This document shows, in pieces, positions 16,795 to 25,561 of a stretch of 64,000 nt of DNA (positions are counted from its first letter, which is position 1; the number at the start of each line of letters is the position of its first letter). The position numbers and the translations under genes are program-made. Under the pieces are notes generated by a model. That model searched no databases, was not told where the DNA came from, and saw only the letters and a program-made list of their open reading frames with translations. Source of the DNA: Lysobacter sp. Root76 (lineage in GTDB: Bacteria > Pseudomonadota > Gammaproteobacteria > Xanthomonadales > Xanthomonadaceae); assembly GCF_001428685.1 (NCBI RefSeq), contig NZ_LMIK01000001.1, forward strand, positions 986,464 to 1,050,463, in the 5' to 3' direction.

Positions 16795-19110
16795 TTACCA
16801 GTTCACCGCCAGGCTGACGCCCAGATTGCGGCCCGAAGCGCTGTAGCGGTCGACGGTGCCGCTGGTCACCGCCAGGGTGCTGGGCAGATCGCCGCCGTCC
16901 CAGTACTTCTTGTCGCCGAGGTTGAACACGCCGATGTCGACCTTGGCGCCCGGCGCGAAGCTGAAGTGCGCGAGCAGATCGAGCACGCCGTAGCCCGGCG
17001 TCGCGAACAATCCGGTCTGCGGCAGATCGCTCTTGCGGCGCGCGAAACGGCCGGCCAGCTCGATGCCCCAGCGGTCGCGGTCGTAGGCCAGGCCCAGCGA
17101 GCCGCGCAGCGGGTCGATCGAGGACAGCGCTGCGCCGGTGCTGCGGTCCTCGCCCTTCGACCAGGCCGCCGCGCCGCGCAGCGACCAGCCGGCCAGCGCC
17201 GGCGACAGCGCAGCGAAGTCGACGCCGCCGCGCAGTTCGACGCCGCGGATCTCGGCCTCGGCTACGTTCTGCGACTGGAACACCATCAGGCCCTGGGCGT
17301 TGTTGCCGATGTAGCGCTGCGATTCGATGAAGTCGTTGTAGCGGTTGTAGTAGGCCGAGGCTTCGAGGTAGACCGCCTCGCCCGAGTAGCGCAGGCCCAG
17401 CTCGACGCCGTTGCTCGTCTCGGGCTTGAGGTCGGGGTTGGGGATCGCGGTGTAGCCGAACTGCAGGTTGGTGAAGCCCAGGTTGACGTCGTTGTACGGC
17501 GGCGCGCGGAAACCGTGCTGGTAACCGCCGAACAGCGACCAGTCCTGGGCGAAATGCCAGACCGCGCCCAGCTTCGGCGACACCGCGGTTTCCCTGAGTT
17601 CGCTCACCGCCACGCCGGGGTTGTCGCCGGCGAAGATCGCGTCGACTTCGGGTTTGAGCTCGTAACGGTCCACGCGCAACGCCGGCACCAGACGGAACGC
17701 GCCGTCGGCGAAGCCGACCTCGTCCTGCACGAACAGCGCCGCGACCGTGGTCCGGCTGACCGGGAAATCGCGCACCGGAAACACGTCCGGCGAGATGCTC
17801 TTGGTGACCGCGCCGGTGGTGAGATTGATGGCCTGGCCGTCGCGCTTCTGGCGGATGTCGGTGCGGGTGTATTCGAAACCGTAGGTCAGGGTGTGCTCGA
17901 CCGAACCGGTGACGAAGCCCTTGTGCAGTGTGGCCTCGGCGCCGGTTGCACGCTGGTCGAAGTTGAACTCGCGCTCGCGCCGGGTCGGGTTGGTCGGACG
18001 GCCGCCGACGATGGTCACGCGTTCTTCGCTGGTGCGCTGGGTGGTTTCGCTGTCCTGACGGAAGATCTGCCACTGCAGCGAGTCGGCGAACGCGGCGTCT
18101 AGCGCGTCGATCTCGTGCGCGAACGACACCCGGGCGCGGGTCTGATGATCGTCGCCGAGCAGCGACAGAGTGCGCACGGCCGGCGCGCCCGGTGCGACCA
18201 GGGCGTTGCCGCGCGAGCTCAGCACGTCGGTGTCGGTCTGATCCTCGTTGCCTTCCACGGTCAGCTTGAAGCGTTGGTGCTCGCTGGGCGCGAACACCAG
18301 CTTGGCCAGCAGGCTGCGGCCGTCGCTGTCCTGTGGATTGGCAGCGGTGCGGGTGGCGTCCTCGCTGCGGCGCGTGCCCATGCTTTCGGTTTCCTTGCCC
18401 TGACGGTGGCCGACCGCGACCAGGCCCGACCAGCGCTCGCCGCCGAAGGCCGCGGTGGCGCCGCCGAACAGGCCGCGGTTCTCGCCCTGGTAGCCGAGCT
18501 TGAAACCGAAGTAGCTGTCCTTGCCGTCGAGCAGGTAGTCGGATGGGTCCTTGGTGACGAAGGACACCACGCCGCCGAGCGCGTCGGAACCGTACAGCGC
18601 GCTGCTCGGGCCGCGCACGATCTCGACCCGCTTGAGGGTGTCGAGGTCGACGAAGTTGCGGTTGGCGTTGGAGAAGCTGCCGATGCTGAAGCTATCCGAC
18701 ACCGGGATGCCATCGGTCTCCACGCGCACGCGGTTGCCGCCCAGGCCGCGGATGCGGATGTCGCCGAGGCCGAAGCGACCGACCGCATTGCTCACGCTGA
18801 TGCCCGGCTCGTAGCGGAACAGATCCTTGAGATCGCGCACGATCTCCTCGTCCATGCGCTCGCGGTCGATCGCGGTGACCACGGCCGGCACGTCCTGCAG
18901 TTCGCGCTCGGTGCGGGTGGCGGTGACGACGATGCGTTCGAGCTCGCGCGCGCCGGCGCCGGAACCGTCCGGCGATTCGGCCGTGGCGTCGGCGGGCGCG
19001 GCCAGCGCCACGCCCGGCAGGGCCAGCATCAGGGCCAGCGCGAGCGCGCTGGGAACGAGGGGAGTACGGACGGACCGGCGCAGGCCGGCGTTGCGATCGA
19101 CGCGGTGCAT
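16795..19110 (-). CDS. TonB-dependent heme/hemoglobin-type outer membrane receptor
   Basis: A 771-residue outer membrane receptor. A long N-terminal extension (MHRVDRNAGLRRSVRTP) leads to a hydrophobic signal (ALALALMLALPGVALA). A TonB box-like ERIVVTATRT follows, then the plug domain (VPAVVTAIDRERM, DIRIRGLGGNRVRVETDGIP, VEIVRGPSSALYGSDALGG). The beta barrel ends in the aromatic LAVNW. The plug matches the hemoglobin/transferrin/lactoferrin receptor group. It lies downstream of the Fur-boxed hemP and upstream of two accessory genes. Substrate: heme or heme protein, inferred from family and hemP. Confidence 0.9.
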   Translation of the reverse strand: MHRVDRNAGLRRSVRTPLVPSALALALMLALPGVALAAPADATAESPDGSGAGARELERIVVTATRTERELQDVPAVVTAIDRERMDEEIVRDLKDLFRYEPGISVSNAVGRFGLGDIRIRGLGGNRVRVETDGIPVSDSFSIGSFSNANRNFVDLDTLKRVEIVRGPSSALYGSDALGGVVSFVTKDPSDYLLDGKDSYFGFKLGYQGENRGLFGGATAAFGGERWSGLVAVGHRQGKETESMGTRRSEDATRTAANPQDSDGRSLLAKLVFAPSEHQRFKLTVEGNEDQTDTDVLSSRGNALVAPGAPAVRTLSLLGDDHQTRARVSFAHEIDALDAAFADSLQWQIFRQDSETTQRTSEERVTIVGGRPTNPTRREREFNFDQRATGAEATLHKGFVTGSVEHTLTYGFEYTRTDIRQKRDGQAINLTTGAVTKSISPDVFPVRDFPVSRTTVAALFVQDEVGFADGAFRLVPALRVDRYELKPEVDAIFAGDNPGVAVSELRETAVSPKLGAVWHFAQDWSLFGGYQHGFRAPPYNDVNLGFTNLQFGYTAIPNPDLKPETSNGVELGLRYSGEAVYLEASAYYNRYNDFIESQRYIGNNAQGLMVFQSQNVAEAEIRGVELRGGVDFAALSPALAGWSLRGAAAWSKGEDRSTGAALSSIDPLRGSLGLAYDRDRWGIELAGRFARRKSDLPQTGLFATPGYGVLDLLAHFSFAPGAKVDIGVFNLGDKKYWDGGDLPSTLAVTSGTVDRYSASGRNLGVSLAVNW

Positions 19111-19287
19111 GGAGTCAGCTCGAGTGGTGGATTCGGGCTGGCTGGCATGCCGTCGAACGGCTGGCTGGCGGCCTGGAGGAGGGTTTGGAGCGCCGTCCGT
19201 GGCGCGGAACCCGAGCGGGTCGGGTTGCCGATTGGCGTTACCGGAATTGCCGCGAAGCCGCTCAGCGAGCCCGCCGCGCCCGTCATG

Positions 19288-19335
19288 GCATGGCCGCACC
19301 GCCTCCCTTCCCTGGGATTGCGGCGCGGCCATGCC
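19288..19335 (-). other. 11-bp perfect inverted repeat in the hemP-receptor spacer
   Basis: GGCATGGCCGC (19288-19298) is repeated inverted as GCGGCCATGCC (19325-19335) around a 26-base loop. It lies between the hemP stop and the receptor start, where it could reduce read-through or protect the hemP message. Confidence 0.6.
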
Positions 19336-19361
19336 GTAACGGGTGTCGCGGGCTACGGCGC

Positions 19362-19589
19362 TTACTTGGTCAGGATCAGCTTGTCGTTGCGGGTGTGGCG
19401 CAGGCGATAGACCTCCCCACCGTGGCGGATCAGGATTTCGCGCGCGCCGCGCAACAGGGCGACGCTTTCGACCAACAAGACGTTGGCCGCCGTCACGGCG
19501 CTCGCCGCGGGGGCGACGGCGGTTACTACCGGGGGAAGGGAGCGGTCAGTACGAGGTTTGAGCTGCAACACCGGCTGGCGCAGGGACAT
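19362..19589 (-). CDS. hemP: Hemin uptake protein HemP
   Basis: A 75-residue protein whose C-terminal 35 residues carry the HemP signature: LLRGAREILIRHGGEVYRLR then a short link and KLILTK at the end. HemP proteins are small Fur-regulated factors needed for heme uptake, acting in the cytoplasm, possibly on expression of the receptor. A canonical Fur box lies 33 bases upstream of the ATG. First gene of the heme locus. Confidence 0.93.
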   Translation of the reverse strand: MSLRQPVLQLKPRTDRSLPPVVTAVAPAASAVTAANVLLVESVALLRGAREILIRHGGEVYRLRHTRNDKLILTK

Positions 19590-19621
19590 GGCAGGTGACT
19601 CGATCAGGGGTCGAGTTGGAT

Positions 19622-19640
19622 GATAATGATTCTCATTTGC
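19622..19640 (-). promoter_or_regulatory. Fur box upstream of hemP
   Basis: The 19-mer GATAATGATTCTCATTTGC matches the Fur consensus at 15 of 19 positions, with the core ATAATGATTCTCAT intact. It sits at the promoter of the hemP-receptor cluster, so repression by iron-loaded Fur is expected. Confidence 0.92.
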
Positions 19641-19755
19641 CAGTCAACACCTGTTTGCACTGCTGGCCGGAACGCAGCCGGCACCCCGGACCTGCGCCCA
19701 TCCGCAGGCCGGCCCGGGCACGGGCCTCGGATCGGGCCGCTTCAGCCGGGACTGC

Positions 19756-20724
19756 TCAGGCGGTGGCTTTCTCGACCCGGTCCCAGTCCGGCTCGGAGTA
19801 ACGGTCCAGCAGGTCCAGCGCCTGCAGGTTCTGCACCAGCTGCTCGGGCCGGGTCGCGCCCAGGATCACGCTGGACACGTGCGGGTTGCGCAAGCACCAG
19901 GCGATCGCCAGCGGTGCCGGCTCCGTGCCCAGCTCGCGCGCGACCGCGGAGTAGGCGCGAGCGCGTTCGATCCGGCGCTGCTCGGGGCTGAGCACGCTGC
20001 GCTGCAGCCAGCGATAGTCGTCGTGGTCCAGGCGCGAACCTTCGGGCACGCCGTCGTTGTACTTGCCGGTCAGCAGGCCCGAGGCCAGCGGCGACCAGAT
20101 CGTGGTGCCCAGGCCGAGTTCGGCGTAGAGCGAGGCGTATTCCAGTTCGACCCGCTCGCGATGCAGCAGGTTGTACTGCGGCTGCTCCATGGTCGGCGCA
20201 TGCAGATGATGGTTGCGGGCGACCTTGTGGGCCTCGCGGATCTGCGCCCCCGACCATTCCGAGGTCCCCCAGTACAGCACCTTGCCTTGGCGGATGAGCG
20301 CATCCATCGCCCACACGGTTTCCTCGATCGGCACCTCCGGATCGGGGCGGTGGCAGTAGTACAGATCCAGATGATCGACGCGCAGGCGCTTGAGGGCGCC
20401 GTGGCAGGCCTCGGTCACGTGCTTGCGCGACAAGCCCTTCTGGGTCGGCAGAGGATCCGCGGCGGCGCCGAACATCACCTTGCTCGACACGCAATAGCCG
20501 TCGCGCGGCAGGCGCAGGTCGGCGATCACGTCGCCCATCACGCGCTCGGCTTCGCCGTTGGCGTAGCCCTCGGCGTTGTCGAAGAAATTAACGCCGTTGT
20601 CCCAGGCGGTGGCGATCAGTTCGCGTGCGGCGCTGCGGCCGATCTGGGCACCGAAGGTGACCCAGGCGCCGAAGGACAGCGCCGACAGCTGCAGGCCGGA
20701 AGAACCCAGGCGACGGTATTGCAT
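19756..20724 (-). CDS. Aldo/keto reductase (Kv-beta/YghZ-like)
   Basis: A 322-residue NADPH-dependent oxidoreductase of the (beta/alpha)8 aldo/keto reductase family. The catalytic tetrad is visible: Asp49 and Tyr54 in FFDNAEGY, Lys82 in VSSKVMFG and His125 in YYCHRPD. The SPLASGLLTGKYNDGVP segment fits the voltage-gated potassium channel beta subunit-like subgroup. The natural substrate is not evident; such enzymes reduce aldehydes and methylglyoxal. It is a single gene on the minus strand and diverges from the GDT1 gene across a repeat-rich spacer. Confidence 0.92.
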   Translation of the reverse strand: MQYRRLGSSGLQLSALSFGAWVTFGAQIGRSAARELIATAWDNGVNFFDNAEGYANGEAERVMGDVIADLRLPRDGYCVSSKVMFGAAADPLPTQKGLSRKHVTEACHGALKRLRVDHLDLYYCHRPDPEVPIEETVWAMDALIRQGKVLYWGTSEWSGAQIREAHKVARNHHLHAPTMEQPQYNLLHRERVELEYASLYAELGLGTTIWSPLASGLLTGKYNDGVPEGSRLDHDDYRWLQRSVLSPEQRRIERARAYSAVARELGTEPAPLAIAWCLRNPHVSSVILGATRPEQLVQNLQALDLLDRYSEPDWDRVEKATA

Positions 20725-20796
20725 GAGGTGCTCCGAGAGGTTCGCCCCCGCATGCTAACCGGGACCGGGATTGGAGGGGGGCAGGAATTGGGAACT

Positions 20797-20934
20797 GTAG
20801 GAACTCGGGGCAGGAAATAGCAGGAAATAGAAGGAGCGGGAATTAGGAAATAGTAGGAACTCGGGGCAGGAACTAGTAGAGGCAGGAATTAGTAGAAGCT
20901 CACTAGTTCCTAATTCCTGCCTCTACTAGTTCCT
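20797..20934. repeat. Direct repeats and a 24-bp perfect inverted repeat
   Basis: A 20-base direct repeat (GTAGGAACTCGGGGCAGGAA) stands at 20797-20816 and 20853-20872. It is followed by a perfect 24-base inverted repeat, 20868-20891 against 20911-20934, with a 19-base loop. The whole segment is built from words such as GCAGGAA, TAGTAG and GGAATTAG and is much richer in A and T than its surroundings. No frame crosses it convincingly. Confidence 0.9.
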
Positions 20935-20964
20935 AGCATTAACGCACTCGCCGCCGCACGGGGC

Positions 20965-20970
20965 TACAAT
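20965..20970 (+). promoter_or_regulatory. -10 box before the manganese riboswitch
   Basis: TACAAT, about 18 bases upstream of the riboswitch core. Transcription would start near 20977. No strong -35 is visible. Confidence 0.5.
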
Positions 20971-20979
20971 GCGCGCACT

Positions 20980-21170
20980 TCCTCCTCCGGGGAGTAGCCC
21001 CTCCGCCGCCGATCCGGCACGCGGGGACCTGCGTCAACACACTTGGCCCACCGGCCATGGCGCAGGAGCGGCAGCCAGCGCGCGACGCATGTCCGCGCCA
21101 GCGACCACGGGCAAGACCGAAGGCAGGCGTTGCGCGCACCCGGGTCGGGCCGTGCAGCGTTTGCCTTCGC
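20980..21170 (+). promoter_or_regulatory. yybP-ykoY manganese riboswitch
   Basis: The two sequence hallmarks of the Mn2+-sensing yybP-ykoY motif are present in order: GGGGAGTAGCC at 20989-20999 and GGCAAGACCGAAGG at 21110-21123, with GCGTCAACA between them near 21031. A following hairpin, CGAAGGCA (21118-21125) paired with TGCCTTCG (21162-21169), may be the expression platform. It lies directly upstream of a GDT1/UPF0016 manganese exporter gene, a known partner of this riboswitch. Mn2+ binding to the family turns expression on. Confidence 0.88.
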
Positions 21171-21200
21171 CTCCGCGCGAAGCCCGGCCCCGGAGTTCCG

Positions 21201-21791
21201 ATGGACACGCTTTTGATGGGCACGCCCCCACTGGCTACGGCCGCCCTTTCGACCGGTACGGTCGCGCTCGCCGAAATCGGCGACAAGACCCAGTTACTGG
21301 CCCTGCTGCTGGCCGCACGCTTCCGCCGGCCCTGGCCCATCGTCGCCGGCATCCTGGTCGCGACCCTGCTCAATCACGCCCTGGCCGCCTGGCTGGGCGC
21401 GCTGGCCGCCCAGTGGCTGCAGCCCTCGGTGCTGCGCTGGATCGTCGCCGCCAGCTTCCTCGCGGTGGCGCTGTGGACCCTGAAACCGGACCAGCTCGAC
21501 GGCGAAGGCGAGCGCCTGCCGGCGCGCGGCGCCTTCATCGCCACCGCCATCGCCTTCTTCGTCGCCGAAATCGGCGACAAGACCCAGGTCGCGACCGTGC
21601 TGCTGGCGGCCCGCTATTCGCCGCTGTGGGAGGTGGTCGCCGGGACCACCGTCGGCATGCTGCTGGCCAATGTGCCGGTGGTGGCGCTCGGCAGCCGTTT
21701 CGCCGACCGCCTGCCGCTGAAGGCCGCGCGCCTGGTCGCCGCCGCGGTGTTCGCGGTGCTGGCGCTGTGGGTGGCGGTGCGCGGGATCTGA
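21201..21791 (+). CDS. TMEM165/GDT1 family (UPF0016) manganese exporter
   Basis: A 196-residue inner membrane protein with six hydrophobic segments in two repeats. Each repeat has the family motif E-x-G-D-K-T: AEIGDKTQ at residues 24-31 and again at 122-129. These acidic motifs bind the transported cation (Mn2+ or Ca2+). The start ATG at 21201 lies after the riboswitch, with GGAG as ribosome site; longer frames upstream would run through the riboswitch. The riboswitch context argues for manganese efflux. Confidence 0.93.
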   Translation: MDTLLMGTPPLATAALSTGTVALAEIGDKTQLLALLLAARFRRPWPIVAGILVATLLNHALAAWLGALAAQWLQPSVLRWIVAASFLAVALWTLKPDQLDGEGERLPARGAFIATAIAFFVAEIGDKTQVATVLLAARYSPLWEVVAGTTVGMLLANVPVVALGSRFADRLPLKAARLVAAAVFAVLALWVAVRGI

Positions 21792-21873
21792 GCCCGGGCG
21801 CCGGCGCCGTTGGGCCACCCTGCCCTGGGCGACGCACGCGCGCTATGCTCGGCTGGCCCAACGGGGAGACACC

Positions 21874-23010
21874 ATGCACGCAGTGGGCGAACGCTTGCGC
21901 GACATCGCGGTATCGCTGACGTCGCGACCCGACGAAATCATGCTCGAGATCGGCGCCGGCGGCGAGCTGATGGTCGCGCGCCTGCGCGCCGTGCTTGCGG
22001 CGATGCTGCTGCTTTTGCCGCTGGTCAACGCGATCGGCGGCGGCACCATCCAGGAAACCCTGATCGGCCTGGGCGGCGCGATCTTCGTCAACGTGTTCGC
22101 GCAGCTGTGGCTGGTGCTGGCGCGGCGGCCGCGACGCTACCGCTGGCTGCCGTTCGCTACCGCCGGCTTCGACGTCACCGCGACCACCCTGGTGTTGATC
22201 GCGCTGGCGCTGCAGCACCTGCCGTCGGGCCTCAACAGTCTGATCGTGTGGTGCGGCTACCCGCTGTCGATCGTGCTGACCGCGCTACGCAGCGACGGCC
22301 GCGTCACCCTGTTCGCGGGCGCGATGGCGATCGTCCAGTACGGTGTGCTGGTGCTGGCGGTGTTCGCGCTGACCTCCTCGCCCGAACAGCTGATTTCCAG
22401 CGACTACGGCGCGGTCGCCCCCGGCGGCCAGGGCCAGCGCGTGTTGCTGCTGCTGATGTTCGCGTTGATCACGTCCATGGTCGTGTACCGCATGCAGCGC
22501 CTGATCGAGATGTCCGGCACCGACGGCCTGACCCGGCTGCCCAACCGGACCTGGCTGGTGCACCGCATCCAGCGCCTGTTCGACGCGGTGCGCCACGACG
22601 GCGGCAGCCTGACCCTGGCCCTGATCGACCTGGACCACTTCAAGCGCATCAACGACGACAACGGCCACCACGCCGGCGACCGCGCCCTGCGCCACGTGGT
22701 CGCGGTGCTGCGCGAGCAGTCCGGCTCGACCGAATGGCTGGTGCGGCTGGGCGGCGAGGAGTTCGTGCTGCTGCTGCGCAAACCCCTGGGCACGGCCTGG
22801 GAGCAGGTCGACGCGATCCGGCAGGTCCTGGCCGAGCGCCCGTTCGAGCCCGGCCGCGGCGCCGATCCGCTGCACCTGACCTTCAGCGCCGGCCTGGCCG
22901 GCTACCCGCAGGAGGGCTCGGACCTATCGCGGCTGCTGCGCCGTGCCGACCGCCGCCTGCAGCAGGCCAAGCAGACCGGCCGCAACCGCGTGGTCGCGCG
23001 CGATACCTGA
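21874..23010 (+). CDS. Membrane-bound diguanylate cyclase (GGDEF)
   Basis: A 378-residue protein with about five or six membrane helices in residues 30-200 and a GGDEF domain from about 215 to 375. The substrate loop is GGEEF and the domain start DGLTRLPNRTWL is typical; IDLDHFKRINDDNGHHAGD holds the metal-binding Asp. It should make cyclic di-GMP from two GTP. No RxxD inhibitory site stands in the usual place before GGEEF (the stretch is SGSTEWLVRL), so product inhibition by that route is not expected. Ribosome site GGGGAG precedes the ATG. Signal sensed by the membrane part is unknown. Confidence 0.9.
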   Translation: MHAVGERLRDIAVSLTSRPDEIMLEIGAGGELMVARLRAVLAAMLLLLPLVNAIGGGTIQETLIGLGGAIFVNVFAQLWLVLARRPRRYRWLPFATAGFDVTATTLVLIALALQHLPSGLNSLIVWCGYPLSIVLTALRSDGRVTLFAGAMAIVQYGVLVLAVFALTSSPEQLISSDYGAVAPGGQGQRVLLLLMFALITSMVVYRMQRLIEMSGTDGLTRLPNRTWLVHRIQRLFDAVRHDGGSLTLALIDLDHFKRINDDNGHHAGDRALRHVVAVLREQSGSTEWLVRLGGEEFVLLLRKPLGTAWEQVDAIRQVLAERPFEPGRGADPLHLTFSAGLAGYPQEGSDLSRLLRRADRRLQQAKQTGRNRVVARDT

Positions 23011-23152
23011 ACCGGCCCCGCGGCTTGCCGCGGCGCGGACCGGTGGACTAGGCTGCGCCTCCGGCCCGCGTAGAGGCCGGCGGCCGCGCCCGGCGTGGTC
23101 CAATAACGATAATTTCAGCCGCCGGGATCCCGGACGGCACGGGGAGAACTGA

Positions 23153-24529
23153 GTGGATTCGATCGTCCGGGTGTTATTCGGCCTGTTTGGTTTGGCGGTG
23201 CTGGTCGGCATCGCATGGCTGTTCTCCAACAACAAGCGCCGGGTCGACTGGAAGCTGGTGGCGACCGGCGTGTCGCTGCAGATCGCGTTCGCGTCTCTGG
23301 TGCTGCTGGTGCCGGGCGGCAAGGACGTGTTCGACGGGATCGGCCATGGCTTCGTGACCGTGCTGAGTTTCGTAGGCGAAGGCTCGAAGTTCATCTTCGG
23401 CGGCCTGATGGACATCAACACCTACGGCTTCATCTTCGCCTTCCAGGTGCTGCCGACCATCATCTTCTTCGCCGCCCTGATGGGCGTGCTGTACCACCTG
23501 GGCGTGATGCAGGGCATCGTGCGCGGCATGGCCTGGGCAATTACCAAGGTCATGCGCGTGTCCGGCGCCGAGACCACCAGCGTCTGCGCCAGCGTCTTCA
23601 TCGGCCAGACCGAGGCGCCGCTGACGGTGCGCCCCTACATCCCGAAGATGACCGAGTCCGAGCTGATCACGATGATGATCGGCGGCATGGCCCATATCGC
23701 CGGCGGCGTGCTCGCAGCCTATGTCGGCATGCTCGGCGGCGGCGATCCGGAACAGCAGGCGTTCTACGCCAAGCATCTGCTCGCGGCCTCGATCATGGCC
23801 GCGCCGGCGACCCTGGTGGTCGCCAAGATCCTGATCCCCGAGGTCGGCGAACCGCTGACCCGCGGCACGGTCAAGATGGAAGTCGAGAAGACCTCCAGCA
23901 ACATCATCGACGCCGCCGCGGCCGGCGCCGGCGACGGTCTGCGCCTGGCGCTGAACATCGGCGCGATGCTGCTGGCCTTCATCGCCCTGATCGCGCTGGT
24001 CAACGGCATGATCGGCGGAGTCTGGGCTTCGCATCTGATGATCCCCAACGGCTACGACAGCATCCACAGCCAGTTCACCTATTGGCTGGCGCCGAGCCTG
24101 CAGGACGGCTGGTTCTCGCTGTTCGGCACGCGCCCGGAACTGTCGCTGCAGTCGCTGCTCGGCAATCTGCTGGCGCCGTTGGCCTGGGTGATCGGCGTGC
24201 CGTGGCAGGACGCGACCACGGTCGGTTCGCTGATCGGCCAGAAGGTCGTCATCAACGAGTTCGTGGCCTATCTGCAGCTGGCCGACATCGTCAACGGCAA
24301 GACCGCCGGGGTGAGCCTGAGCGACGAAGGCCGCCTGATCGCGACCTACGCCCTGTGCGGCTTCGCCAACTTCAGCTCGATCGCGATCCAGATCGGCGGC
24401 ATCGGCGGCCTGGCCCCCGAGCGTCGCGCCGATCTGGCCCGTTTCGGCCTGCGCGCGGTGCTCGGCGGTTCGATCGCGACCTTCATGACCGCGACCATCG
24501 CCGGCGTGCTCACCCACTTCTCGTCCTGA
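23153..24529 (+). CDS. Concentrative nucleoside transporter (NupC/CNT family)
   Basis: A 458-residue inner membrane symporter with a GTG start at 23153 preceded by GGGGAGAAC. Family signatures include GVLYHLGVMQ, SGAETTSVCASVFIGQTEAP and MTESELITMMIGGMAHIAGG, the substrate-binding region of CNT proteins, and QKVVINEFVAY near the C-terminus. It imports nucleosides with protons or sodium. The ribokinase-family gene begins 3 bases after its stop, which fits a nucleoside/ribose salvage unit. Confidence 0.93.
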   Translation: MDSIVRVLFGLFGLAVLVGIAWLFSNNKRRVDWKLVATGVSLQIAFASLVLLVPGGKDVFDGIGHGFVTVLSFVGEGSKFIFGGLMDINTYGFIFAFQVLPTIIFFAALMGVLYHLGVMQGIVRGMAWAITKVMRVSGAETTSVCASVFIGQTEAPLTVRPYIPKMTESELITMMIGGMAHIAGGVLAAYVGMLGGGDPEQQAFYAKHLLAASIMAAPATLVVAKILIPEVGEPLTRGTVKMEVEKTSSNIIDAAAAGAGDGLRLALNIGAMLLAFIALIALVNGMIGGVWASHLMIPNGYDSIHSQFTYWLAPSLQDGWFSLFGTRPELSLQSLLGNLLAPLAWVIGVPWQDATTVGSLIGQKVVINEFVAYLQLADIVNGKTAGVSLSDEGRLIATYALCGFANFSSIAIQIGGIGGLAPERRADLARFGLRAVLGGSIATFMTATIAGVLTHFSS

Positions 24530-24532
24530 ACC

Positions 24533-25498
24533 ATGAGCAAGGTCGTCGTCGTCGGTTCCTTCAACGTCGATCACGTCTGGTCGGTCGCGGCGCTGCCGCG
24601 GCCCGGCGAGACCCTGGCCGGGCAGTACCACACCGGCCCCGGCGGCAAGGGCTTCAACCAGGCCACCGCCTCGGCGCGCGCCGGCGCCAGCACCAGCTTC
24701 GTCTGCGCGCTGGGCGAGGACGCGGGCGGACAGCTCGCACGCGCGCTGGCGACCGCCGACGGCATCGACCTGCGCGACCTGCGCAGCGACGCGCCGACCG
24801 GTACCGCCGGCATCTACGTCGATCGCGACGGCCGCAATTCCATCGTGATCGGCCCGGGCGCCAACGCCGAGCTGTCGACCGCTTTCGTCGACCTGCAGCG
24901 CGAGGCCATCGCCCAGGCCCGCGTGGTGCTGGGACAACTGGAATCGCCGCCGGCCTCGGTCGCGGCCGCGTTCGCGCATGCGCGCGGTGCCGGCGCGCTG
25001 GCCCTGCTCAACCCGGCGCCGGCCGACGCCGTGGCGACGCCGGAACTGTGGGCGCTGGCCGACGTGGTCACGCCCAACGAAACCGAGTTCTGCGCCCAGC
25101 TCAAGCGCCACACCGGCGCCGTGGTCGATCCCGACCAGCTCGCCGCCCTGGCCGACGACGAGCTGCACGCCGACTGTCGGCGCCTGCTGCCGCACGGCAG
25201 CGTGGTGGTGACCCTGGGCTCGGCCGGCTGCTTCGTGTCCCACGCCGAGGGCCGCCTGCACGGCGACGCGCAGGCCTATTACCGGGTCGCGGCCGCGCCG
25301 GTGCGCGCAATCGACACCACCGGCGCCGGCGACGCCTTCAACGGCGCCCTGGCCGCCTCACTGGCGCGCCACGCCCAGACCCCGTTCGCGGACCACGTGG
25401 CCTACGCCAATCGCTACGCCGGCCTGTCCACCGAGCGCGCCGGGGCCGCTTCGGCGATGCCGCGCGACCACGAGCTGCGGGCCCGCTTCGGCGCGTAA
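24533..25498 (+). CDS. rbsK: PfkB family carbohydrate kinase, probable ribokinase
   Basis: A 321-residue cytoplasmic kinase. The start VVVGSFNVDHVW and GPGGKGFNQATASARAG fit the ribokinase N-terminal motif. DTTGAGDAFNGALAASL near residue 260 carries the catalytic Asp and the anion hole. Ribokinases convert ribose to ribose 5-phosphate; nucleoside kinases of the same family are an alternative, given the CNT transporter gene just upstream. Length and motifs are complete. Confidence 0.85.
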   Translation: MSKVVVVGSFNVDHVWSVAALPRPGETLAGQYHTGPGGKGFNQATASARAGASTSFVCALGEDAGGQLARALATADGIDLRDLRSDAPTGTAGIYVDRDGRNSIVIGPGANAELSTAFVDLQREAIAQARVVLGQLESPPASVAAAFAHARGAGALALLNPAPADAVATPELWALADVVTPNETEFCAQLKRHTGAVVDPDQLAALADDELHADCRRLLPHGSVVVTLGSAGCFVSHAEGRLHGDAQAYYRVAAAPVRAIDTTGAGDAFNGALAASLARHAQTPFADHVAYANRYAGLSTERAGAASAMPRDHELRARFGA

Positions 25499-25561
25499 AG
25501 AGGGGCCCAGGGCCGACGATTCCAACTCCGGGCTGGCGGCCGACCCCACTCCCGGCTGTCA

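Noticed and set aside
23174-25261. Minus-strand frame of 695 codons across the transporter and ribokinase
   Set aside because: His/Gln/Arg-rich antisense translation of two well-recognised genes.
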